Below, one piece after another: positions 40,321 to 50,311 of a DNA stretch of 64,000 nt; within the stretch, counting starts at the first letter, position 1, and each line of letters begins with the position of its first letter. The stretch spans positions 95,554 to 159,553 of the forward strand of contig NZ_BCTN01000011.1 in NCBI RefSeq assembly GCF_001571305.1, read 5' to 3'. Source of the DNA: Erwinia persicina NBRC 102418 (GTDB taxonomy: Bacteria > Pseudomonadota > Gammaproteobacteria > Enterobacterales > Enterobacteriaceae). Under the pieces are notes generated by a model. The model saw nothing but the letters and a program-made list of their open reading frames with translations. It did no database searches and was not told the origin of the DNA. The translations under genes and the position numbers were made by a program.

Positions 40321-42006
40321 ATGTACGAATTTACGTTGATTTTACTGCTGTTACAGCAGATGTGTGTGTTTCTGGTTATTGCCTGGCTGATGAGTAAAAC
40401 CCGTCTGTTTATTCCCCTGATGCAGGTGACTGTGCGCCTGCCGCATAAGCTGCTGTGCTACATCACCTTCTCTATTTTCTGCATCATGGGCACCTATTTC
40501 GGCCTGCATATTGAAGACTCGATTGCCAATACGCGCGCCATCGGTGCGGTGATGGGGGGGCTGTTGGGTGGGCCGGTGGTTGGCGGATTAGTCGGCCTGA
40601 CCGGGGGGCTGCATCGCTATTCACTGGGGGGAATGACCGCCCTCAGCTGTATGGTTTCTACCATTGCCGAAGGGCTGCTGGGCGGCCTGATGCACAGCAT
40701 TCTGATCAAACGCGGCCGCAGCGATAAAGTCTTCAGCCCGCTGACGGCGGGGGGCATTACCTTTGTGGCTGAACTGGTACAGATGGCGATCATTCTGCTG
40801 ATTGCCCGTCCGTTTCAGGATGCCCTGCATCTGGTGCAGAACATTGCGGCCCCGATGATGGTCACCAATACCATCGGGGCCGCCATGTTTATGCGTATCC
40901 TGCTGGATAAGCGGGCGATGTTTGAGAAATACACCACCGCGTTTTCCACCACTGCACTGAAGGTGGCGGCATCGACTGAAGGAATACTGCGTCAGGGCTT
41001 TAACGAAGAGAACAGTATGAAGGTGGCACAGGTGCTTTATCAGGAGCTGGATATCGGCGCGGTGGCGATTACCGATCGTGAACGCTTACTGGCGTTTACC
41101 GGCACCGGGGACGATCATCACCTGCCGGGCAAACCGATCTCTTCCTCCTGTACCTGGCGCGCCATCGACAGCGGGGAGGTGGTGTATGCCGACGGTAATG
41201 AAGTCCCTTACCGCTGCTCGCTGCACCCGAACTGCAAGCTGGGATCCACGCTGGTGATCCCGCTCAGGGGCGAAAATCAGCGGGTGATCGGCACGATAAA
41301 ACTGTACGAGGCGCGCAACCGGCTGTTCAGTTCGATTAACCGCACGCTGGGCGAAGGCATTGCGCAGCTGCTCTCCGCGCAGATACTGGCCGGGCAGTAC
41401 GAGCGGCAGAAGGCGCTGCTGGCACAGTCGGAGATCAAGCTGCTGCACGCTCAGGTAAATCCGCATTTTCTGTTTAACGCACTGAATACGCTGATGGCCG
41501 TCATCCGTCAGGATAGCGAAAAAGCCGGGCAGCTGGTGCACTATCTCTCCACTTTTTTCCGCAAAAATCTGAAACGGCCTTCGGAGATAGTCACCCTGGC
41601 GAATGAGATTGAGCACGTTAATGCCTACCTGCAGATCGAGCAGGCACGTTTTCAGTCGCGACTGAGCATCCGGCTGCGGGTGCCGGAGGCGCTGGCGTAT
41701 TACCGGCTTCCGGCATTTACCCTGCAACCGATTGTGGAAAATGCCATTAAGCACGGCACTTCGCAGCTGCTGGGCCGGGGGGAAATCACCCTTCAGGCCA
41801 GCCGCGACGGAGAGCATCTGGTGCTGGATATTGAAGATAACGCCGGGCTGTATCAGCCCAAAGAGAGCAGCGGTGGGCTGGGAATGAGCCTGGTGGATAA
41901 ACGTTTGCGCGCGCGGTATGGCGATGCTTACGGCATCACTGTCACCTGTGAGAAGGATTGTCTCACCCGTATCACTCTGCGGTTGCCGTTGGAGGAAACA
42001 GTATGA
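40321..42006 (+). CDS. btsS: Pyruvate-sensing histidine kinase BtsS (YehU)
   Basis: This 561-residue LytS-type kinase has the same length as E. coli BtsS and near-identical long blocks. Five or more N-terminal helices form the LytS sensor ([34 protein letters not shown]), followed by a GAF domain (about residues 220-350) and a His_kinase region with the phospho-acceptor in [13 protein letters not shown]. The N-box is IVENAIKHG. In E. coli BtsS binds extracellular pyruvate with high affinity. Its stop overlaps the btsR start codon. Unlike E. coli, where btsSR and btsT are far apart, the target transporter gene btsT lies within 2 kb here. Confidence 0.96.
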   Translation: MYEFTLILLLLQQMCVFLVIAWLMSKTRLFIPLMQVTVRLPHKLLCYITFSIFCIMGTYFGLHIEDSIANTRAIGAVMGGLLGGPVVGGLVGLTGGLHRYSLGGMTALSCMVSTIAEGLLGGLMHSILIKRGRSDKVFSPLTAGGITFVAELVQMAIILLIARPFQDALHLVQNIAAPMMVTNTIGAAMFMRILLDKRAMFEKYTTAFSTTALKVAASTEGILRQGFNEENSMKVAQVLYQELDIGAVAITDRERLLAFTGTGDDHHLPGKPISSSCTWRAIDSGEVVYADGNEVPYRCSLHPNCKLGSTLVIPLRGENQRVIGTIKLYEARNRLFSSINRTLGEGIAQLLSAQILAGQYERQKALLAQSEIKLLHAQVNPHFLFNALNTLMAVIRQDSEKAGQLVHYLSTFFRKNLKRPSEIVTLANEIEHVNAYLQIEQARFQSRLSIRLRVPEALAYYRLPAFTLQPIVENAIKHGTSQLLGRGEITLQASRDGEHLVLDIEDNAGLYQPKESSGGLGMSLVDKRLRARYGDAYGITVTCEKDCLTRITLRLPLEETV

Positions 42007-42722
42007 TTAGCGTATTGATAGTGGATGATGAGCCGCTGGCGCGCGAAAATTTGCGTATTTTGCTGCAGAAAGAAGCGGATATCGACATTGTTGGGGAGTG
42101 TGGCAATGCTGTCGAGGCCATCGGCATGGTGCATAAACTGCACCCCGACGTCCTGTTTCTCGATATTCAGATGCCGCGCATCAGCGGCCTGGAAATGGTC
42201 AGTATGCTCGACCCGGCGGAACGTCCGTGGATCGTGTTTCTCACCGCCTTCGATGAGTTTGCCGTGCAGGCGTTTGAAGAACATGCTTTTGATTACCTGC
42301 TGAAACCGGTCGAAGCATCGCGACTGAATAAAACGTTGATGCGACTGCGCCACGATCGCCACGGACAGGATGTTTCGGTGCTGCCGGACAGTCAGCAGGA
42401 TCTGAAGTGTATTCCCTGCAGCGGCCTCAGCCGTATCTGGCTGCTGCAGATGGAAGAAGTGGTGTTTGTCAGCAGTCGCCTGAGCGGGGTGTATGTCACC
42501 AGCCAGGAGGGAAAAGAGGGTTTTACTGAGCTGACGTTACGCACGCTGGAAAACCGCACGCCGCTGGTGCGCTGCCACCGTCAGTTCCTGGTGAATATGA
42601 CCCATCTGAAGGAGATCCGCCTGGAGGATAATGGCCAGGCGGAGCTGTTACTCAGCGGCGGCCACACTGTGCCGGTAAGTCGCCGCTATCTGAAAAGCCT
42701 GAAGGAGACCGTCGGGCTGTAG
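42003..42722 (+). CDS. btsR: LytTR response regulator BtsR (YehT)
   Basis: This 239-residue regulator (same length as E. coli BtsR) has a receiver domain with the phospho-acceptor aspartate in [14 protein letters not shown] and a LytTR DNA-binding domain (about residues 135-238; [18 protein letters not shown]). The ATG at 42003 overlaps the btsS stop and has a GGAGGA ribosome site. It activates btsT in E. coli through repeated ACC(G/A)CT(C/T)A sites, and such sites are present upstream of btsT in this window. It converges on yjiA with one base between stops. Confidence 0.96.
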   Translation: MISVLIVDDEPLARENLRILLQKEADIDIVGECGNAVEAIGMVHKLHPDVLFLDIQMPRISGLEMVSMLDPAERPWIVFLTAFDEFAVQAFEEHAFDYLLKPVEASRLNKTLMRLRHDRHGQDVSVLPDSQQDLKCIPCSGLSRIWLLQMEEVVFVSSRLSGVYVTSQEGKEGFTELTLRTLENRTPLVRCHRQFLVNMTHLKEIRLEDNGQAELLLSGGHTVPVSRRYLKSLKETVGL

Positions 42723-42723
42723 G

Positions 42724-43683
42724 TTACGATTTCAGCCCGGCAAAGGCCGCGCGGATTTCCGCTTCCGGTAGCTGAATGCCGATAAAGACCAGTGTGCTGG
42801 CAGGCTGTTCATCCGCCTGCCACTCGCGATCCCAGTCGGCACTGTACAGGCGTTGCACGCCCTGGAACAGCAGACGGCAGGGATGGCCGGCAATCCACAG
42901 CATTCCCTTGTAGCGCAGCAGCCTGTCGGCAAAACCAGCCAGCAGACCTTCCATGACGGCAGATACCGCCTCCAGCGCCAGCGGATAATCCAGCTCCACC
43001 ACCACCGAGGTGATGGTGTTTTCCTGCGGCGCAATAAACTGGAAACGCGGTTTTGGCGTCACAATGGTTTCTTCCAGCATAAAGCCCCGGGTATCAAAGA
43101 GCTGCGCCAGGTCAATCTTGCCGTGGATCACCGGGTAGATCGGCGCACGGGCATTGATGCGCTGTAAACGTTCCAGCAGGGCCAGAGGCGTTCCGCAGAC
43201 ATCGGTTTTGGTCAGCAGGATCCGGTCAGCATAGCCCACCTGCGACTGGGCAAGCGTGAACTGATCCATCTGCTGCCCGGCATGGACTGCATCCACCAGG
43301 GCAATCACCCCATCCAGCAGATAGCGCTCGCAGAGGATGTCATGAGAGAAGAAGGTCTGAATGATTGGGCCGGGGTCGGCCATGCCGGTACATTCTATGA
43401 TTAAGCGGTCGAAGGCCAGTTCGCCGCTGTCGCGACGTTCCAGCAGGTCGAGTAAGGCCGCTTCCAGCTCGCCGGAGCGGGTACAGCATATGCAGCCATT
43501 CGTCAGCGTGGTGATCTGCGTGGCGCTGTCACCCAGCAGCTGGTCATCGACGGCGACGGCACCAAATTCATTTTCAATGACCGCGATTTTGTAGTCCTGC
43601 TGTTCATGCAAAATATGGCGCAGCAGCGTGGTTTTGCCCGCGCCAAGAAAGCCGGTCAGTACCGTAACAGCAACAGGTGTCAT
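42724..43683 (-). CDS. yjiA: G3E-family GTPase YjiA
   Basis: This 319-residue GTPase matches E. coli YjiA. It has a P-loop GFLGAGKTT at about residues 10-18, the G3E metal-binding cysteine motif TLTNGCICC, a switch II region IECTGMADPGPI and the guanine-specificity TKTD. The family consists of metal-inserting GTPases; YjiA binds transition metals, but its client is not settled. The start at 43683 (MTPVAVT) agrees with the E. coli start; an ATG three bases upstream is also possible. It follows yjiX by 13 bases and is the last gene of the btsT-yjiX-yjiA unit. Confidence 0.94.
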   Translation of the reverse strand: MTPVAVTVLTGFLGAGKTTLLRHILHEQQDYKIAVIENEFGAVAVDDQLLGDSATQITTLTNGCICCTRSGELEAALLDLLERRDSGELAFDRLIIECTGMADPGPIIQTFFSHDILCERYLLDGVIALVDAVHAGQQMDQFTLAQSQVGYADRILLTKTDVCGTPLALLERLQRINARAPIYPVIHGKIDLAQLFDTRGFMLEETIVTPKPRFQFIAPQENTITSVVVELDYPLALEAVSAVMEGLLAGFADRLLRYKGMLWIAGHPCRLLFQGVQRLYSADWDREWQADEQPASTLVFIGIQLPEAEIRAAFAGLKS

Positions 43684-43696
43684 CATTTTTTCCTTA

Positions 43697-43900
43697 TCAA
43701 CAGCAGCGCATTCCGCCTTTTCCATCTCCGCCATAACGTGCCTGCTGGCGCTCGCGGAAGAACTCTTTATAGGTCATCACCGGCTTATCCGGGTGATTAT
43801 TCTGCATATGTTCGACGTAAGTGTCGTAATCAGGAATGCCGACCAGCATACGCGCGGCCTGCCCGAGATATTTTTTCGCGCTGTTCAGATTATCAAACAT
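43697..43900 (-). CDS. yjiX: YbdD/YjiX family small protein
   Basis: This 67-residue protein is of the DUF466 family, always found behind CstA/BtsT-type transporters. Features are the [22 protein letters not shown] segment and the tail [15 protein letters not shown]. coli has ybdD after cstA and yjiX after btsT. Recent work on the family suggests that such small partners are needed for transport, but this is knowledge of the family, not of this gene. A GGGAG ribosome site precedes the ATG. Confidence 0.94.
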   Translation of the reverse strand: MFDNLNSAKKYLGQAARMLVGIPDYDTYVEHMQNNHPDKPVMTYKEFFRERQQARYGGDGKGGMRCC

Positions 43901-43957
43901 CAGGTACTCCCAACGACGAGCCCCGCCGCAGCGGGGCCGTGTTAACGCGGATCAGTG

Positions 43958-46111
43958 TCAGTGGCCGGAAGCGATTTTCACCCCTTCCTTCGGCACGGCC
44001 ACATACGGGGTTTCAGTATCCGTCGGACCATCGGCCTGGCGTGCTTTCAGCCAGGCTTTAATGCCGTAGAAGATAATACTGTACACCACCACGAGGAACA
44101 GGATACTCAGACCGGCATTTGTGTAGTTGTTGATCACAATATGATTCATATTGCTCACCTGCTGTGCCGTCAGATCGGCTCCCCCGGCAGCGGCTTTGGC
44201 TTTGTACTCGCGGGCCATGTAGAAGAAACCTTCCATCTGCGGGTTGTTGCTGAACAGCTTAAGACCCAGCGCCCAGGTGGTGCAGATCAGCAGCCAGATG
44301 GCCGGCAGCATGGTCACCCAGATGTACTTCGTCCGCTTCATCTTAATCAGCACCACGCTTGCCAGCACCAGAGCGACGGCAGCCAGCATCTGGTTCGAAA
44401 TTCCGAACAGTGGCCACAGGCTTTTCACGCCGCCCAGCGGGTCAACCACGCCCTGATACAGCAGATAGCCCCACAGCCCGACGCAGCCAGCGGTGCCTAC
44501 CACGCCCGCCAGCAGCGAGTCGGTTTTTTTCAGGAACGGCACAAAGTTACCCAGCAGATCCTGCAGCATAAAGCGGCCGGAGCGGGTTCCTGCATCCAGG
44601 GCGGTGAGGATAAACAGCGCTTCAAACAGAATACCGAAGTGATACCAGAACCCCATATCGGCTATCGGCATAATTTTGTCGAACACATGGGCAATCCCGA
44701 CGGCCAGCGTGGGGGCGCCCCCTGCACGGTTCAGCACCGACGGCTCACCGATATCCTTCGCGGTTTGCAGGATCGCGTCCGGGGAGATAACAAAGCCCCA
44801 CGAGCTGACGGTGGCGGCCGCCTGAGCGGTCACGTCCTGCAGCTGCGCCATAATCAGTGGCGCGTTGGCACCTCCCAGTTCATGCAGGTTTGGCATCACG
44901 ATGCCAAGGCCCGCCGGCGGTGTGTTCATGGCAAAGTAGAGACCGGGTTCAATAATCGATGCGGCCACCAGCGCCATCACGGCGACAAAGGACTCCATCA
45001 GCATCGCCCCGTAGCCGATAAAGCGGGCATCGGTTTCACAGGCCAGCAGCTTCGGCGTGGTGCCGGAGGCGATCAGCGCGTGGAAACCTGAGACTGCGCC
45101 GCAGGCGATGGTAATAAACAGGAACGGGAAGAGCGCCCCTTTCCACAGCGGGCCGGTGCCGTCGATATACTGCGTCAGCGCCGGCATTTTCAGTTCAGGA
45201 TTGAGGATGACAATCCCGATAGCCAGACCGACGATGACGCCAATTTTCAGGAAAGTGGCCAGATAGTCACGCGGCGCCAGGATCAGCCACACCGGCAGCA
45301 GGGCGGAAACAAACGCGTAGCCGATCAGGGTATAGGTGATCGTGGTGTCTTTGAAGGTCAGTGCCGGACCCCAGTAAGGATCGTGGGCGATCACGCCGCC
45401 GAAGTAGATGGCGGCGATCAGCAGTATCACGCCGATAACCGAAATCTCACCCACCCGTCCGGGGCGGATAAAGCGCATGTAGATACCCATAAACAGCGCA
45501 ATCGGCACCGTTGAGCAGACGGTAAATACGCCCCACGGGCTCTCTGCCAGTGCCTTCACCACGATCAGTGCCAGCACCGCCAGGATAATAATCATGATCA
45601 GGAAGCAACCGAACAGGGCGATGGTGCCGGGCACCGGGCCCATCTCATTTTTGATCATCTCACCGAGTGACGCCCCGTTACGTCGCTGCGAGATAAACAG
45701 CACCATAAAGTCCTGCACCGCCCCTGCCAGTACCACACCGGCCAGCAGCCACAGCACGCCGGGCAGGTAGCCCATCTGCGCCGCCAGTACCGGGCCGACC
45801 AGCGGGCCTGCACCGGCAATGGCCGCAAAGTGGTGACCAAACAGCACGTTACGATTGGTCGGGACGTAGTTCAGTCCGTCGTTGTTGATCACCGCCGGCG
45901 TGGCGCGGGTTGGATCCAGCCGCATCACTTTCTGTGCGATATAGAGGCTGTAGTAACGGTAGGCGACCAGATAGACCGAGACGCTGGCAACCACAATCCA
46001 TAGCGCACTGATATGTTCACCGCGCCGTAGCGCGACGACGGCCAGACAGCACGCGCCGATAATCCCAAGGATCATCCAGGGTATGTGTTTGAATAGTTTA
46101 TTTTTATTCAT
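43958..46111 (-). CDS. btsT: Pyruvate/H+ symporter BtsT (YjiY), CstA family
   Basis: This 717-residue polytopic transporter (716 in E. coli) has about seventeen to eighteen helices. The sequence follows E. coli BtsT nearly throughout, including NVLFGHHFAAIAGAGPLVGP, FISQRRNGASLGEM and ALDAGTRSGRFMLQDLLGN. It imports pyruvate under control of BtsSR. yjiX follows after 57 bases. The C-terminal region differs most from E. coli (an extra AAAGGA segment). The upstream region carries several BtsR-box-like repeats. Confidence 0.97.
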   Translation of the reverse strand: MNKNKLFKHIPWMILGIIGACCLAVVALRRGEHISALWIVVASVSVYLVAYRYYSLYIAQKVMRLDPTRATPAVINNDGLNYVPTNRNVLFGHHFAAIAGAGPLVGPVLAAQMGYLPGVLWLLAGVVLAGAVQDFMVLFISQRRNGASLGEMIKNEMGPVPGTIALFGCFLIMIIILAVLALIVVKALAESPWGVFTVCSTVPIALFMGIYMRFIRPGRVGEISVIGVILLIAAIYFGGVIAHDPYWGPALTFKDTTITYTLIGYAFVSALLPVWLILAPRDYLATFLKIGVIVGLAIGIVILNPELKMPALTQYIDGTGPLWKGALFPFLFITIACGAVSGFHALIASGTTPKLLACETDARFIGYGAMLMESFVAVMALVAASIIEPGLYFAMNTPPAGLGIVMPNLHELGGANAPLIMAQLQDVTAQAAATVSSWGFVISPDAILQTAKDIGEPSVLNRAGGAPTLAVGIAHVFDKIMPIADMGFWYHFGILFEALFILTALDAGTRSGRFMLQDLLGNFVPFLKKTDSLLAGVVGTAGCVGLWGYLLYQGVVDPLGGVKSLWPLFGISNQMLAAVALVLASVVLIKMKRTKYIWVTMLPAIWLLICTTWALGLKLFSNNPQMEGFFYMAREYKAKAAAGGADLTAQQVSNMNHIVINNYTNAGLSILFLVVVYSIIFYGIKAWLKARQADGPTDTETPYVAVPKEGVKIASGH

Positions 46112-46538
46112 AGGGGACCTGGTTTTTTATCAAATGATAATGAGTCGGTTTGTCACATTTTCAGACCGGGTCTATGGTGGCGAATTTCAAGGGTTCCAGG
46201 GGGGATAATTCGTTGAGTGGCGCTATCGGGCGGGTAAGCGGTTGTTGAGTGGTATAAGCGGTTTTATCCACGAAGCCGGAGATGAAAATTTGTGACTGGT
46301 GTCTCATCGTGTCGGAGCAGGGAACAACCAGAGCGCGTGGCGAACAGGGAACGGGAAGGAAGAGGAGCCATCAGCGGAGGATTTCCGGGCGATATATTTT
46401 CTGAATCCTGCATTATTAACTGATATAACAACATATTCATACATTGTCTTATTTTTATCCCTTTATCAGCACAGACACCTTTTCGCCGCGTGTGGCCTGC
46501 CAGGGCTGGCGGACGAAAACTCAGGAAGAAGCCCTACT
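46112..46538. other. Divergent control region of btsT and the DUF4034 gene
   Basis: The left half is the btsT promoter region with BtsR-box-like repeats and a CRP half-site (TGTGA read leftward near 46153-46157). The right half leads to the DUF4034 gene. An open frame runs through the right half but lacks a ribosome site and has no protein-like character. Confidence 0.65.
46214..46262 (-). promoter_or_regulatory. Cluster of BtsR-box-like repeats upstream of btsT
   Basis: Read leftward, the stretch holds ACCGCTTA (46262-46255), ACCACTCA (46253-46246), ACCGCTTA (46242-46235) and GCCACTCA (46221-46214). Three match the E. coli BtsR motif ACC(G/A)CT(C/T)A exactly and one misses a single base. 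The last two are 13 bases apart, the spacing I recall for E. coli. The block lies about 100-150 bases ahead of the btsT start. Confidence 0.75.
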
Positions 46539-48614
46539 ATGACGACGAATTTTGAATCTCTGGATACGATCCTCAGCCGCCGCGCGCACCTGCGGGCGCT
46601 GTTAGTCGGGCAGCAATTTGATGCCCTTGACGCGTTACTGGAACAGCAGTCCCGGCCCTGGTTGAACGGCATCAGTCAGGACTATGACTATGAGTGGAGC
46701 ATCGAAATGCTCTTCGACCCGATCCAGCCCGCCACTGAACTGCTGTCCCTTCTGCAGGAATGGGTCAGACACTATCCGACTTCCTACCATGCACATCTGC
46801 TGCTGGGAGGCTACTGGGAGCGGGCCGCCGGGCGAATTCGTACCCAGGATGGCGGTGAGTTCGTCGCGGACGATCGCTGGATGGGGGCCGGGCTGGCACG
46901 GGATCTGGCCATTGCGTCCTACCTGCGTGCGCTACCTTTGCATCAGCAACCTGCCTTTGCGCTGTTTCGTATCTTCCGTCTGAGCTGCTATCTGGGGGAG
47001 CCGCAGTGGCTGACGGCGCTGGTTGCGGGCGTGGTGCCGGCGGACTATTCGCAGCGCGAGGCGGAGGTTGATCCGGCTCTCTGGGCCGCTGGTGTTCAGC
47101 GTCTGCGTGATGAAGGCGGCAGCGAACTGGCGATCATCCCTGCGGCATTACCGCCTTCGTTGCCGTTGCGCAGTGAGCAGGAGCAGCACAACAGTAAGCT
47201 TTACTGGCTGCAGTTAACCCTGGCCGCGCGTCCGGACTTCTACAGCATTCTCAGTTCATGGGTCTATTTCCTTTATCCTCGCTGGGGCGGAAGTCATCAG
47301 GAGATGTCGGCGTTTATCGCCAGCGACTGGTGCCGCGGACTGAGTGACATCGAACGCAATGGCCTGCGGATGACTCAGGCGTGGGATTATCTGGGCTACC
47401 TGGCCCTGATGCCGGACGCTGACGACAGCGAGCACATTGCCTTTTGTCTGCAGCAGTATGATGCGCTGCTGGCCCTCACCCTTGCCCCACGCCAGCATGC
47501 TGCGGTCCTGCGCAGCTATGCTAATTTTCTCAGCCACTATGCGCGTACGGAAAATGAAGAGGGCGTGCAGTGGGATCGGCCTGATATGCAGCGGGCTTAT
47601 GATGCGCTGGTGCAGGCATGGCAGGTGGATCATCCGGCGGCCGATCCGGGGAGCAGCGATGCTTTCAGTACCTTGCTGCTCTGCCTGGATTTTGCCGGCA
47701 TTGAGGACCATTTTGGCCTGCGCCCGCTGTGGCTGGAACGCAGCCAGCAGTGGGGGGACTGTCCGTACGAAGTGCTGATGGCGGGGCTGGCCAGCCGCTT
47801 CGGTTTTTACGGCATCGCACCGGGGCAGTTTGATCATGAAAGACTGATCGCACGGGGGCTGGCACTGCCGTCTGACTTCGATATCGGCCAGGCCGCGGCG
47901 AACCTGTTTGAATCGGTGTCGGAGGAGGCGGGTATTTATCTCGATCATGCCGCCGCCGGGGCCGGAAATGCGTCGGCCATGGCCGGTCTGTATGACCTTT
48001 ACGCCGGCAGCCTGTCACGCCGCTACGGGCGCGACGCTTCGCCCTATGACGACCCGGCCCAGGCACAGCACTGGCTGGCGCGGGCGGCTGAGGCGGGCAG
48101 CGTGGTGTGCCAGTACAACCTCGGCTATGTGATTGCCCGGGAAAATGACATCGTCAATGCAGAGCAGTACCAGCGTGCGCGCGACCTGTTTATCGCGGTG
48201 ATGCGAGCCCCTAACGTCGCTCTGGAGGTCTGGCAGCGTGCCACGCGCGAGCTGGCAGGGCTCATCCTTTTCAGTGAGTATGCCAGCTATGCGGATCGGA
48301 AGCTGGCGGTGGCGGAGGTCCTGGGTGAACTGTGGCGTGATGAGCGCCCGGAGAATCAGGAGTATGCCGCTGCCTATTATGCTTATGCCTTTTTCACCGG
48401 GACGGGCTGCGTGTCGAACCGCTATCTGGCAAAAGTGTGGGTCGACCGCGGTCTCGCGATCAATCCGCAGGATGCGTATCTGCGCGAACGGGCGGATGAG
48501 ATTTACCAGCGTGGCGCTCTTTTTGGCGGGCTGCGGGCGTCAATGGCCTTCCGTCGCGATCGGAAACATATCGATGAACGTGGGCAGGCCATCACTTTTG
48601 ATGAGGCAGAGTAA
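46539..48614 (+). CDS. DUF4034 protein with Sel1-like repeats
   Basis: This cytoplasmic protein of about 691 residues has no signal peptide and no membrane helix. The first part (LRALLVGQQFDALDALLEQQ; SYHAHLLLGGYWERAAG) is typical of the DUF4034 family, alpha-helical TPR-like proteins. The last 200 residues contain Sel1-like repeats (AGNASAMAGLYDLYAGS; AQHWLARAAEAGSVVCQYNLGYV), a scaffold that binds other proteins. The start at 46539 is chosen for the AGGAAGAAG ribosome site; the open frame extends 80 codons upstream without one. Function is unknown. The next gene encodes a secreted LprI-like protein in the same direction after 155 bases, so the two may be linked. Confidence 0.75.
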   Translation: MTTNFESLDTILSRRAHLRALLVGQQFDALDALLEQQSRPWLNGISQDYDYEWSIEMLFDPIQPATELLSLLQEWVRHYPTSYHAHLLLGGYWERAAGRIRTQDGGEFVADDRWMGAGLARDLAIASYLRALPLHQQPAFALFRIFRLSCYLGEPQWLTALVAGVVPADYSQREAEVDPALWAAGVQRLRDEGGSELAIIPAALPPSLPLRSEQEQHNSKLYWLQLTLAARPDFYSILSSWVYFLYPRWGGSHQEMSAFIASDWCRGLSDIERNGLRMTQAWDYLGYLALMPDADDSEHIAFCLQQYDALLALTLAPRQHAAVLRSYANFLSHYARTENEEGVQWDRPDMQRAYDALVQAWQVDHPAADPGSSDAFSTLLLCLDFAGIEDHFGLRPLWLERSQQWGDCPYEVLMAGLASRFGFYGIAPGQFDHERLIARGLALPSDFDIGQAAANLFESVSEEAGIYLDHAAAGAGNASAMAGLYDLYAGSLSRRYGRDASPYDDPAQAQHWLARAAEAGSVVCQYNLGYVIARENDIVNAEQYQRARDLFIAVMRAPNVALEVWQRATRELAGLILFSEYASYADRKLAVAEVLGELWRDERPENQEYAAAYYAYAFFTGTGCVSNRYLAKVWVDRGLAINPQDAYLRERADEIYQRGALFGGLRASMAFRRDRKHIDERGQAITFDEAE

Positions 48615-48769
48615 GTCTGCCGGTACGCTTTCATTTCTTTGTCGTACTTTTTGCTATTTTTTCCGGTAGATTATTCCTGCCTGACAGGCGGGCTTATGTC
48701 CCGCCACAATATACGTTTGAGCACCTGCTAATCAGCATGACATGATGGAAAGGGCGTAAGGAAATAAAA

Positions 48770-50050
48770 ATGATAAAACTAAAATACGGTCTGGGGATTG
48801 CGCTGGCTTTGCTGGCGCAGAACGCGCTGGCCGCCGGTTTCGACTGCTCGCTAACCGGTCTGAACAAGACGGAACAAACCATCTGCAAAGATCCCTATCT
48901 TTCCGGTCTGGATAACGTCACCAATGGGTATTTCGTTAAAGCCATGGATAACAGCTTTGCGGTCGGCAGCCTGTCGCGTGAGCAGAGAAAATGGCTGGCA
49001 GAAAGAAATCGCTGCGGGGTGGATGCGGAGTGTATCAAGCAGCGTTATATCGAGCGCAATAAAACCCTGTCGCGAGCCGGAGTGTATCAAAAGATTAGCG
49101 ATGTCTTTACCCGTCCGGGCGATAAGCTGGATAAACCCGTCGCTGCCGGATTAAAAAGTGAAGCCGGTTTTACCATTACCGAAGAGCCGTGGCGCGTCCG
49201 GCCGCTGATCACCTCCAGTGATGTCACCGATCTGACCGTGGGCACCAGCGGGCATTATCTCAGCCCGCTGACCTACCGCATCGTGAATAACGACCTGATG
49301 GTGTTTGTCGTTCTGTATGTTGAAAAAGACGACAAAAAGGGGGCGTTTCTCCTGAGCCTGAAAGACGGTGAGAAACCGCAGGTGCAGGCGGTGTATGAGG
49401 GCTATAACCTCGTACTGTCGCTGCTGGATAACGTCAGCACGGTGGAGGGCGACATTCGCTACACGGTGGCAGAATACCGCGCGCCGGGCGTGACGGTGAA
49501 CAGCCAAAGCGACTTTGCCACGCCGCATGCCTATGCGCTGAACGTTTCCCCGAAAGCGCTGGGCGCCATCACTGAGCTGAGTGTGCCGCCGGACGAACCC
49601 GAGAAGAAAAAGTGGGTGGGGTACTGCGGAAGCAATGAGTGCAACAGCCGGCTGACGTCACCTGATGGCCAGTGGCGTCTGGCCTCTGCTGACCGCAGCA
49701 ACAGCGAAGTTGATGAGGGGATGTACGTCTTCCCACATGACCGTCCGGATGCCGGTATGAACGTATTCCTGCCGCAGGCCGACACGGCCAAGGGCCCGGA
49801 TTTCAGCTACAACCGCAATTATGTCTGGGGGCGTGATTCATCATTCTACTTCGACAATGAGGGCGGCTACGCCTGTATCTGGAAAACCGATCTCGCCGAT
49901 AAAACCACTAAGCGAATTCTGCCGGTCGAAGCCTTCCTGCAGCCGCATTACGTGAACTACCGGGGTGAAGATATGATTATTGCCTCTTACAGCTACTATA
50001 ATGAGGGGGGCGATTTCCACCTCGAAGAGATCTATCTTGCCAGAAAATAA
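48770..50050 (+). CDS. Exported protein with LprI-like N-terminal domain
   Basis: This 426-residue protein has a signal peptide (MIKLKYGLGIALALLAQNALA, cleavage near residue 21). Residues about 23-97 are a LprI/DUF1311-type domain: FDCSLTGLNKTEQTICKDPYL, then LSREQRKWLAERNRCGVDAEC, with four cysteines set for two disulfides. Some LprI-like proteins inhibit lysozyme. The remaining 320 residues look like a beta-rich periplasmic domain (repeated YxxNxDLMVFVVLY-like and DGQWRLASADRS segments) that I do not recognise. The long C-terminal part is far beyond the usual size of LprI proteins, so the inhibitor role is not assumed. Confidence 0.72.
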   Translation: MIKLKYGLGIALALLAQNALAAGFDCSLTGLNKTEQTICKDPYLSGLDNVTNGYFVKAMDNSFAVGSLSREQRKWLAERNRCGVDAECIKQRYIERNKTLSRAGVYQKISDVFTRPGDKLDKPVAAGLKSEAGFTITEEPWRVRPLITSSDVTDLTVGTSGHYLSPLTYRIVNNDLMVFVVLYVEKDDKKGAFLLSLKDGEKPQVQAVYEGYNLVLSLLDNVSTVEGDIRYTVAEYRAPGVTVNSQSDFATPHAYALNVSPKALGAITELSVPPDEPEKKKWVGYCGSNECNSRLTSPDGQWRLASADRSNSEVDEGMYVFPHDRPDAGMNVFLPQADTAKGPDFSYNRNYVWGRDSSFYFDNEGGYACIWKTDLADKTTKRILPVEAFLQPHYVNYRGEDMIIASYSYYNEGGDFHLEEIYLARK

Positions 50051-50311
50051 TTAAGTCGTTTTCCAGCGCAATAATAAGCCCGTCAACCGGGCTTATTATT
50101 GCTATTCACTCCCGTTAAATACGTTATCCCTTTTGACCTTCGGTGACTCAATTCTGGGTCTGACAGGCGCGCCGTCTTACGGTGATGCCTCCGCTGAATG
50201 TGAGCGTTTCAGGGCATCGATTATTTTACATAAGAGAGTGGTGTATCCAGAATGGGATGAAATCAATATTAAAATCAGGACCCTTTAATTGCGAACGGAG
50301 TGATTAACGCC
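50051..50311. other. Short gene-free region with a terminator
   Basis: After the terminator of the LprI-like gene there are about 200 bases leading to the EAL gene. No further gene or known site is apparent. Confidence 0.6.
50068..50102 (+). terminator. Terminator after the LprI-like gene
   Basis: A perfect 15-base stem, GCAATAATAAGCCCG paired with its complement, surrounds a five-base loop TCAAC. The 3' arm is rich in T. It ends the DUF4034/LprI-like pair. Confidence 0.75.

Noticed and set aside
46141..46165. CRP site upstream of btsT
   Set aside because: Only one half (TGTGA) is good; the other half does not match TCACA.
46299..46538. An 80-codon upstream extension of the DUF4034 gene
   Set aside because: There is no ribosome site at its start, the composition is not protein-like, and the ATG at 46539 has a good AGGAAGAAG site.
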